A stretch of 28,439 nucleotides of DNA from Solimonas sp966252075 (GTDB lineage Bacteria > Pseudomonadota > Gammaproteobacteria > Nevskiales > Nevskiaceae), in the NCBI GenBank assembly GCA_966252075.1, contig CBINNP010000015.1, forward strand, positions 1-28,439. The letters are read 5' to 3'. The notes under the pieces are model-generated. The model ran no database searches. It saw nothing but the letters and a program-made list of their open reading frames with translations, and was not told the DNA's origin. Below are positions 23,038-28,439 of the stretch, in pieces (positions within the stretch are counted from its first letter, which is position 1; every line of letters starts with the position of its first letter). Made by a program: the position numbers and the translations under genes.

Positions 23038-23639
23038 GGCTGCTCGGATTTCTTGTTGTTGTTCGTGGGAGCGCTGTCGGCCTTGGCTTTCGGCGGTGGC
23101 GGTTCGAAGGTCACCGTCACCTGGCCGCCGCCGCCGGAGCTGGCGCGGATGCGGCGCTCCGGCACGATGTAGCCGATCGTCGCGCCGCTGACATCGTTGT
23201 TGCCGCGCTTGAGGCGCGCGTCGCCGGACAGGTCGATGGTGCCGGTCCTGGAGTCGTAGTGCATCTGCTGCGCCTGCGCGCTGACCGCCTGCGCGGCCGC
23301 GCCGACCGCCTTGGGGTCGGCGGCGTGGTCGAGCACTGCTGGCTTGCCGCGGATCCAGGCTTCGAACTGTCCGTCGGCGGCCTGCTTGACCTCCATCTCG
23401 TCACCGCGGATGGACAGGGTATTGGAGTCGAACTTGACGTTGCCGGCGTACTTCATGGCGTTGTCCTGCACCCACTCGGCGCGGTCGGCCTTGACCGTGA
23501 CGGTGCCGGTGGGTCGCAGCGATTCGAGCTGCTCGCGATTGCTCGGCTTGTCGCGGGCCGGCTCCTGCGCCAGCGCAGCGTGCAGCGGCAGGCCGGCGAG
23601 CAGGCCGAAGAGGAGAGTGCGCTTAACGTTGCGGTGCAT
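23034..23639 (-). CDS. lptA: LPS transport periplasmic protein LptA
   Basis: This periplasmic protein forms the beta-jellyroll bridge that carries LPS between LptC and LptD. It has 201 residues from the ATG at 23639. Signal peptide residues 1-24 (MHRNVKRTLLFGLLAGLPLHAALAQ) end with ALA before QEPARDK. The OstA-type core runs from VTVKADRAEWVQ through KYAGNVKFDSNTLSIRGDEMEV to the DLSGDARLKRGNNDVSG repeat. The C-terminus is an extended Pro/Lys tail. The first ATG at 23657 is rejected because AGG ten bases upstream favours 23639 and the extra six residues are not signal-like. The start lies 17 bases inside the 3' end of lptC. Confidence 0.94.
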   Translation of the reverse strand: MHRNVKRTLLFGLLAGLPLHAALAQEPARDKPSNREQLESLRPTGTVTVKADRAEWVQDNAMKYAGNVKFDSNTLSIRGDEMEVKQAADGQFEAWIRGKPAVLDHAADPKAVGAAAQAVSAQAQQMHYDSRTGTIDLSGDARLKRGNNDVSGATIGYIVPERRIRASSGGGGQVTVTFEPPPPKAKADSAPTNNNKKSEQP

Positions 23640-24192
23640 CGTATTCAACCTGCACATTGCCCTTGAGCTTGGCCCGCGTGGCCGCGAAGTCGCTGCTCCA
23701 GCTGTCGCCGAGCAGCACGCGTCCCGGCGCGCGCGCGCGCACCGGCTTGTCGGAAACGATCTCGCGCTTGTTCCAGTCCACCCAGACCTCCTTGGCCGCG
23801 ATCTCGGTCGGCAGATTGGCGCGCGGCGCGCCGCGGATCTGCACGTCCGGACCCAGGCGTATCCGTTCCTGGCCCGGCGGCACCATGCCTGTCGGCGCCG
23901 TCAGATGCCAGTGGCCCTGCTCGCCGCCGACGCGGTCGAGCACCACGGCCTGCATTTCCATCGAGCGGTCTTCGAAGTAGTCGATGTGCGCCGCCTGCGC
24001 GCGCATCAGCGGCAGGCCGTCGGCACCGTAGCGGGTCCAGGTCGCCTGCTCGGTGGTGTAGCGCGGCTCGCGCTGCGTGCCGGCGCTGCTGTCGGCGGCC
24101 TGCCGGGTGGCGTCGCGCAGGCTCAGCCAGACGATGCCGGTGGCGACGGCGATCATCAGCACGAACGGCAGCAGGCTGCGCAGGCGCTTCAC
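23623..24192 (-). CDS. lptC: LPS export protein LptC
   Basis: This bitopic inner-membrane protein passes LPS from LptB2FG to LptA. It has 189 residues (E. coli, 191). A single N-terminal transmembrane segment (about residues 7-25, LLPFVLMIAVATGIVWLSL) is followed by a periplasmic jellyroll (residues 45-189). Matching segments are YTTEQATWTRYGADGLP, AAHIDYFEDRSMEMQ and the KEVWVDWNKREIVSDKPV strand near the end. The start is GTG, which overlaps the kdsC stop by four bases (GTGA). Identity is supported by order: kdsC-lptC-lptA-lptB is conserved in gammaproteobacteria. Confidence 0.93.
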   Translation of the reverse strand: MKRLRSLLPFVLMIAVATGIVWLSLRDATRQAADSSAGTQREPRYTTEQATWTRYGADGLPLMRAQAAHIDYFEDRSMEMQAVVLDRVGGEQGHWHLTAPTGMVPPGQERIRLGPDVQIRGAPRANLPTEIAAKEVWVDWNKREIVSDKPVRARAPGRVLLGDSWSSDFAATRAKLKGNVQVEYDAPQR

Positions 24193-24701
24193 GCCAGGCC
24201 CTGCGCGTCGAGTATCAGGTCGATGGCCTCACGCACCGCGCCGTGCCCGCCGACATGGCGCGATACCCAGTGCGCGGCGGCGAGCGCCCTGGGATGGGCG
24301 TCGGCGACCGACAGCGCAAGGCCGGTGCGGCGCATCAGCGGCAGGTCCGGCACGTCGTCGCCCATGTGTGCGCACTGTGCGTCGGCCAGGCCCAGCGCGG
24401 CGCGGATGCGCAGGTAGGCCGGCTCCTTGTCCTCGGTGTCGAGCGCGATGTGCTGCACGCCCAGCCATTGCAGGCGCTGGCGCATCGATTCCGACGGCCG
24501 CCCGCTGATCACCGCCACCTGCAGTCCGGCCTTGAGCATCATCTTGATACCCAGACCGTCGCGCACGTAATTGGTTTTGATCTCTTCGCCGTTGGGGCCG
24601 ATGTAGAGCTTGCCGTCGGTCAGCACGCCGTCGATGTCGAGGAACAGGCAGCGGATCTGCCGGGCGCGCGCCAGCACGTCGGAGGTGTCGAGCAGCGCCA
24701 T
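24189..24701 (-). CDS. kdsC: 3-deoxy-D-manno-octulosonate 8-phosphate phosphatase
   Basis: This HAD-superfamily enzyme removes phosphate from Kdo 8-phosphate to give Kdo for LPS inner core. It has 170 residues, a normal short KdsC without a cap. HAD motif I is FLDIDGVLTDG with D22 and D24. Motif II is ISGRPSESM, and motif III/IV is GDDVPDLPLM near residues 115-125. The ATG has GGGAG seven bases upstream (24713-24709). Its first base overlaps the last base of the kdsD stop (TGATG), so the pair are tightly coupled. Confidence 0.96.
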   Translation of the reverse strand: MALLDTSDVLARARQIRCLFLDIDGVLTDGKLYIGPNGEEIKTNYVRDGLGIKMMLKAGLQVAVISGRPSESMRQRLQWLGVQHIALDTEDKEPAYLRIRAALGLADAQCAHMGDDVPDLPLMRRTGLALSVADAHPRALAAAHWVSRHVGGHGAVREAIDLILDAQGLA

Positions 24702-25672
24702 CAGACGACTCCCGCGCGCAGCAGATCGTGCATGTGGATGATGCCCTGCAGCTTCTGCTGCTCGTCCTCGACGAGCAGGCCGGTGATCTTGTGCTTCTCC
24801 ATCAGCGCCACCGCCTCGGCGGCGAGCTGGCCGGCGCGGATGCGCTTGCCGCCGTGCGTCATCACCTGCTCGACCGCGGTCTTGCGCACGTCGAAGCCCT
24901 GATCGAGGACGCGGCGCAGATCGCCGTCGGTGAAGACGCCGAGCACGCGGTCGTCGGCGTCGACGATCGCCGTCATGCCCAGGCCCTTGCGTGTCATTTC
25001 CAGCAGCGCCTCGGTCAGCGGTGCATCCGGCCGCACGCGCGGCAGCCGCTCGCCGCTTTGCATGACGTCGGAGATCTTCAGCAGCAGCCGGCGGCCGAGC
25101 GCGCCGCCCGGGTGCGACATCGCGAAATCCTCGGCGGTGAAGCCACGCGCCTCCAGCAGCGCCACCGCCAGCGCATCGCCCATCGCCAGCGTCGCCGTGG
25201 TGCTCGCCGTTGGCGCCAGGTTGAGCGGACAGGCTTCCAGCGCCACCGAGACGTCGAGGTGGACGTCGGCGTTGGTCGCCAGCGTCGACGCGGGCCGGCC
25301 GGTCATCGCGATCACCGGCGCGCCCATGCGCTTGAACAGCGGCAGCAGCGTGACGATCTCGGCGGTCTCGCCGGAGTTGGACATCGCCAGCACCACGTCC
25401 TGGCGCGTCACCATGCCCAGATCGCCGTGGCTGGCCTCGCCCGGATGGACGAAAAAGGCCGGTGTGCCGGTCGACGCCAGCGTCGCCGCGATCTTGTGGC
25501 CGACATGGCCGGACTTGCCCATGCCGGTGACGACGACGCGGCCGGTGCAGGCCTGCATCAACTGGCAGGCGCGCGCGAAATCGTCGCCGATGCGCGGGAT
25601 CAGGGCGGTCAATGCGTCGCGCTCGATCTCGATCGCGCGGCGTCCCATCGCGTGCAGCTCGGCGGGATTCAT
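24701..25672 (-). CDS. kdsD: D-arabinose 5-phosphate isomerase
   Basis: This enzyme interconverts ribulose 5-phosphate and arabinose 5-phosphate, the first committed step toward Kdo. It has 323 residues (E. coli KdsD, 328). The SIS domain (residues ~35-170) shows VVVTGMGKSGHVGHKIAATLASTG, FFVHPGEASHGDLGM, AMSNSGETAEI and LAPTASTTATLAMGDALA. A tandem CBS pair follows (~205-323), with FTDGDLRR and GIIHMHDLLRAG ends. The ATG at 25672 begins the family N-terminus MNPAEL, with GGAAG closely upstream. Longer readings in the frame are rejected because they run far into the divergent dioxygenase genes. It is first in the kds-lpt operon. Confidence 0.95.
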   Translation of the reverse strand: MNPAELHAMGRRAIEIERDALTALIPRIGDDFARACQLMQACTGRVVVTGMGKSGHVGHKIAATLASTGTPAFFVHPGEASHGDLGMVTRQDVVLAMSNSGETAEIVTLLPLFKRMGAPVIAMTGRPASTLATNADVHLDVSVALEACPLNLAPTASTTATLAMGDALAVALLEARGFTAEDFAMSHPGGALGRRLLLKISDVMQSGERLPRVRPDAPLTEALLEMTRKGLGMTAIVDADDRVLGVFTDGDLRRVLDQGFDVRKTAVEQVMTHGGKRIRAGQLAAEAVALMEKHKITGLLVEDEQQKLQGIIHMHDLLRAGVV

Positions 25673-25813
25673 GGACTTCCAGACAAAAAGGGGCCGCCAG
25701 TATAGCCGGCGGGGCGCGGCGGCCGGCGGCCCGCGCGCCGCCCGGGTCCGGCGGCCGGAAGCAGCGGCGGCGTGGCGCCCGTAGCGGGCGAAATGGTACG
25801 CGAGCGAACCACA

Positions 25814-25827
25814 TTGACGGCCGTCAA
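25814..25827. promoter_or_regulatory. Perfect 14-base palindrome in the kdsD/dioxygenase gap, possible operator
   Basis: TTGACGGCCGTCAA is its own reverse complement. Its left half also matches a -35 hexamer (TTGACG, five of six) in the direction of the dioxygenase genes, but no fitting -10 lies 17 bases on. It sits 70 bases before the dioxygenase ATG. It could bind a dimeric regulator of the catabolic operon. Elsewhere in 25673-25897 I see only GC-rich sequence and a GGAG for the dioxygenase. Confidence 0.4.
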
Positions 25828-25897
25828 GGCTGTGCCTGGGCGGCGCTGCGCATAGTCCCGGCACCCGAGCCGCAGGCCAGGATGGAGAACGAAAAGC

Positions 25898-27190
25898 ATG
25901 AGCCGCCGCCACCCCGCCACCCCGCTGATCGTCGATGACCGGGAGCGCGGCCTGTTTCAGGTCGCCCGTCGCGCGTTCACCGATGCCGAGATCCACGACG
26001 CCGAGTTCGACGCCGTCTTCAACAAATGCTGGCTGTACCTGGGGCATGAGTCGGAGGTGCCGAAAAACGGTGACTACCTGCGCCGCGTCGTCGCGCGCCG
26101 CGCGCTGATCTTCAACCGCGATCAGGGCGGCCGGCTCAATGCCTTCTTCAATACCTGCCCGCATCGCGGCGCCGAGGTTTGCCGCGAGGCCAAGGGCAAT
26201 ACCAAGACCTTCGTCTGCTTCTATCACGGCTGGGCGTTCGGCTGCGACGGCAAGCTGAAGAACGCGCCGGGCATCGACCGCTACAGCGCCGACTTCAAGG
26301 CGCAGGATCGCGGCAATCTGGTGGCGGTGCCGCGCTTCGCCAACTATCGCGGCCTTTGCTTCGTCTGCTTCGATCCGCAGGCCGTCGCGCTGGAGGCCTA
26401 TCTGGGCAATGCGCGCGAATATCTGGACCTGGTGATCGACCAGTCCGACGCCGGCATGGTCATCGTCGACGGCATGCAGGAATACGCGATCCGCGCCAAC
26501 TGGAAGCTGCTGGTCGAGAACAGCAACGACGGCTATCACGCCGCGACCACGCATGCCAGCTATCTGGATTACCTGGCGAACACGCACGCCAAGGGCGAGA
26601 CGGTGGCCTTGTCCGGCTACGGCCGCGATCTCGGCAACGGTCACGCCGTCGTCGAGTACAGCTCGCCGTGGGGGCGGCCGGTGGCGCGCTGGATTCCCAA
26701 GTGGGGCGAGCAGGGCCGCCAGGAGCTGGACGCGATTCGCGCGCGCCTGACGGCGCTGCACGGCGCCGAGAAGGCCGAGCGCATCGCATGTAAGAACCGC
26801 AACCTGCTGGTGTTTCCGAACCTGGTGGTCAACGACATCATGGCGGTGACGCTGCGCACCTTTTATCCGCAGTCGCCGGGCTACATGCACGTCAACGGCT
26901 GGGCGCTGGCGCCGGCCCGCGAGTCCGACTGGGCGCGCCAGTACCGGCTCGACAACTTCCTCGAATTCCTCGGCCCCGGCGGCTTCGCCACGCCGGACGA
27001 CGTCGAGGCGCTGGAATCCTGCCAGGCCGGCTACCAGAACGCGCTGGAGGCCGGTACCGGCTGGAACGACATTTCCAAGGGCATGGGCCAGGAGCCGCAT
27101 TACGACGACGAGGTGCAGATGCGCGCGTTCTGGAAGGAATGGAACCGCCGCGTCGGCGCCGCACTGAACCGGCCGGAGCACTGCGCATGA
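25898..27190 (+). CDS. Rieske aromatic-ring-hydroxylating dioxygenase, alpha subunit
   Basis: This is the catalytic large subunit of a Rieske non-heme iron oxygenase, adding two oxygen atoms to an aromatic ring to give a cis-diol. It has 430 residues. The Rieske ligands are C87-x-H89 (TCPHRG) and C107-x2-H110 (CFYHGW). The catalytic iron site is ENSNDGYHAATTH with H214 and H219, and the GPGGFATPDDVEALE segment near residue 361 that supplies the third carboxylate ligand. The start has GGAG about ten bases upstream. Its stop overlaps the beta-subunit start by four bases. Style and neighbours recall p-cumate/benzoate-type dioxygenases, but the substrate is unknown. Ferredoxin and reductase genes are not in the window. 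Confidence 0.93.
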   Translation: MSRRHPATPLIVDDRERGLFQVARRAFTDAEIHDAEFDAVFNKCWLYLGHESEVPKNGDYLRRVVARRALIFNRDQGGRLNAFFNTCPHRGAEVCREAKGNTKTFVCFYHGWAFGCDGKLKNAPGIDRYSADFKAQDRGNLVAVPRFANYRGLCFVCFDPQAVALEAYLGNAREYLDLVIDQSDAGMVIVDGMQEYAIRANWKLLVENSNDGYHAATTHASYLDYLANTHAKGETVALSGYGRDLGNGHAVVEYSSPWGRPVARWIPKWGEQGRQELDAIRARLTALHGAEKAERIACKNRNLLVFPNLVVNDIMAVTLRTFYPQSPGYMHVNGWALAPARESDWARQYRLDNFLEFLGPGGFATPDDVEALESCQAGYQNALEAGTGWNDISKGMGQEPHYDDEVQMRAFWKEWNRRVGAALNRPEHCA

Positions 27191-27684
27191 ACCTGCCGCC
27201 GAATCTGCTGCTGAGAATCGAGGTCGAGGATTTCCTCTACGCCGAGGCGGCGCTGCTCGACGGCTGGAAGCTCAAGGACTGGCTGCTGCTGTTCACCGAG
27301 GACGGCGAGTATCAGGTGCCGTCGACCGACCTGCCGCAGAATGCCGATCCGAAGCGCAGCCTGTTCTACATCGCCGACGACATGGCGCGGCTGGAACAGC
27401 GCGTGGTGCGGCTCGGCAAGCGGACCATGTGGTCCGAGTACCCGCGCTCCAAGACCCGGCACCTGCTCAGCAATGTCCGCGTGCTGGCGCAGGACGGCGA
27501 CGAGATCCATGCCGAGGCGGCGTTCTGCGTGTTCCGCACCAAGTGGGGTAACACCGACCTCTACGTCGGCCGCTACGACTACCGGCTGCGCCGCGCCGGC
27601 GACGCACTGAAGATCCGCCACAAGCGCTGCACGCTGGATCTCGACGGCCTGCGCCCGCAGGGGCGCGTCAGCATCCTGCTCTAG
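27187..27684 (+). CDS. Aromatic-ring-hydroxylating dioxygenase, beta subunit
   Basis: This is the small structural subunit that forms the alpha3-beta3 oxygenase with the preceding protein. It has 165 residues. It opens with VEDFLYAEAALLDGWKLKDWL, shown as a marker, of the SnoaL-like cone fold, followed by WLLLFTEDGEYQVPSTD, MARLEQRVVRL and the TRHLLSNVRV strand typical of the family. The ATG lies within the alpha stop (ATGA, 27187-27190), with GGAG eight bases upstream (27175-27178). Tight coupling implies equimolar synthesis. Confidence 0.93.
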   Translation: MNLPPNLLLRIEVEDFLYAEAALLDGWKLKDWLLLFTEDGEYQVPSTDLPQNADPKRSLFYIADDMARLEQRVVRLGKRTMWSEYPRSKTRHLLSNVRVLAQDGDEIHAEAAFCVFRTKWGNTDLYVGRYDYRLRRAGDALKIRHKRCTLDLDGLRPQGRVSILL

Positions 27685-27693
27685 GCGGCGGCG

Positions 27694-28439
27694 ATGAAGC
27701 CCGATTTCCGCTACGAAAAGCTCGGCTATGCCGCGCTCGATGTCACCGATCTGGATCGTTCGCTGCGCTTCTACCGCGATCGGGTCGGCCTCGAACTGAG
27801 CGCGCGCGACGAGCGCACCGCCTACCTGCGCTGCAGCGGCGACCATCACAACCTGGTGCTCTACCAGGCGCCGCGCGCCGGGCTGCGGCGCGTCGGCTTC
27901 CAGCTGGCGACGCCGCGCGATCTGGAGGCGGCGTACGCGCGCTTCGCCGCCGACGGTCTGCAGCCGCAGTGGCTGGCGCCTGCCGAATGCGCGGCGCTCG
28001 GGCAGGGGCCGAGCCTGCGCGTCCGCGAGCCCTGCACCGGGCTGCAGCTGGAGCTGTACGCGAGGATCACGCAGCTGGCGCAGCCGTACCGGCCGCCGCT
28101 GACGAAGATTGCGCGGATCGGCCATGTCGTCGTCGGCACGGCGGCTTATGAAGACGCCGTCGCCTCGCTGCAGCGGCGTTTCAACTTCGCGGTCTCCGAC
28201 TACGTCGACGGCAAGTTTTCGTGGCTGCGCTGCTTCCCGAATCCCCTGCATCACAGCTTTGCGGTCGGCCGCAGCGAGCGCGAGCACCTGCATCACGTCA
28301 ATTTCATGGTGACCGACATCGACGACATCGGCTGCGCCGCGACGCGGCTGCGCGAGGCCGGCGTGCCGATCGTCTTCGGTCCGGGCCGGCATCTGCCGTC
28401 GACCAGCATCTTTCTGTACTTCCTCGATCCGGACGGGCT
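27694..28439 (+). CDS. Extradiol ring-cleavage dioxygenase (VOC superfamily), 3' end outside window
   Basis: This reading frame stays open for 248 codons to the window edge and starts nine bases after the beta-subunit stop. It shows two vicinal-oxygen-chelate modules. The first has KLGYAALDVTDLDRSLRFYRD-type sequence at residues ~9-29 (a degenerate, non-metal half). The second has ARIGHVVVG (~140-150) and HLHHVNFMVTDID (~198-210), which supply the two His metal ligands of type I extradiol dioxygenases. The Glu ligand expected just after FLDPDG falls beyond the window. The likely reaction is meta cleavage of the catechol made after the Rieske step; 2,3-dihydroxybiphenyl or dihydroxy-p-cumate dioxygenase are possible relatives. 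The Shine-Dalgarno is weak (GGCGGCG). Confidence 0.85.
   Translation, partial: MKPDFRYEKLGYAALDVTDLDRSLRFYRDRVGLELSARDERTAYLRCSGDHHNLVLYQAPRAGLRRVGFQLATPRDLEAAYARFAADGLQPQWLAPAECAALGQGPSLRVREPCTGLQLELYARITQLAQPYRPPLTKIARIGHVVVGTAAYEDAVASLQRRFNFAVSDYVDGKFSWLRCFPNPLHHSFAVGRSEREHLHHVNFMVTDIDDIGCAATRLREAGVPIVFGPGRHLPSTSIFLYFLDPDG

Noticed and set aside
25814..25842. The palindrome's TTGACG as the -35 of a standard promoter
   Set aside because: No -10-like hexamer occurs 16-18 bases downstream, so only the palindrome is reported.
27100..28392. A 430-codon minus-strand frame opposite the dioxygenase beta and extradiol genes
   Set aside because: The plus-strand genes have clear families and operon overlaps; this frame is their shadow.

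Overview
The window is a gene-dense, high-GC (roughly 65-70 %) chromosomal segment from a Gram-negative bacterium. The gene set points to a gammaproteobacterium, plausibly of the Xanthomonadales/Nevskiales type: Mpl, RNase D, RNase T, OpgG/OpgH, the KdsD-KdsC-LptC-LptA-LptB envelope cluster, a 187-residue adenylate kinase and a roughly 400-residue argininosuccinate synthase. The lineage is an inference from gene content and protein style. No rRNA or other phylogenetic marker was read. I saw no tRNA, rRNA, CRISPR array, insertion sequence or prophage, and no gap longer than 300 bases.

Layout. 1-4.7 kb: a ROK sugar kinase, a small membrane protein, divergent ppa and adk, a small outer-membrane barrel protein and rnd. 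4.8-6.7 kb: a polytopic membrane protein followed by the murein-recycling ligase mpl. 6.75-9.1 kb: a large exported protein that joins three Ig-like repeats, a sorting-signal-like segment in mid-chain and an OmpA-like barrel. 9.4-12.0 kb (minus strand): olsB-olsA-like acyltransferases, the likely ornithine-lipid pathway, followed closely by lipA. 12.1-17.1 kb (minus strand): rnt-opgG-opgH, the last two making periplasmic glucans. 17.4-21.1 kb (plus strand): argG, a very long hairpin, then the 5-oxoprolinase genes pxpABC. 21.1-25.7 kb (minus strand): kdsD-kdsC-lptC-lptA-lptB (Kdo synthesis and LPS transport) followed by a zinc-ribbon metallopeptidase gene. 25.9-28.4 kb (plus strand): the start of an aromatic-ring catabolic operon (Rieske dioxygenase alpha and beta subunits, extradiol dioxygenase) that runs off the window.

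Most of the window serves the cell envelope: LPS core and transport, osmoregulated glucans, ornithine lipids, murein recycling and two outer-membrane barrel proteins. Many junctions are 1- to 4-base stop/start overlaps (ATGA, GTGA or TGATG), which marks tight operons: rnt-opgG, olsB-olsA, pxpA-pxpB-pxpC, kdsD-kdsC-lptC, lptA-lptB and the dioxygenase alpha-beta pair.

No wholly new multi-gene system is evident. The features most worth a second look are: (1) the Ig-repeat/OmpA fusion protein with a GlyGly-CTERM-like signal in the middle of the chain; (2) the imperfect palindrome of about 123 bases that begins at the base after the argG stop codon; (3) hairpins or inverted repeats placed over the start regions of the metallopeptidase gene and the small outer-membrane protein gene; (4) a triplicated 12-base start-codon repeat in rnt; (5) a perfect 14-base palindrome upstream of the catabolic operon.
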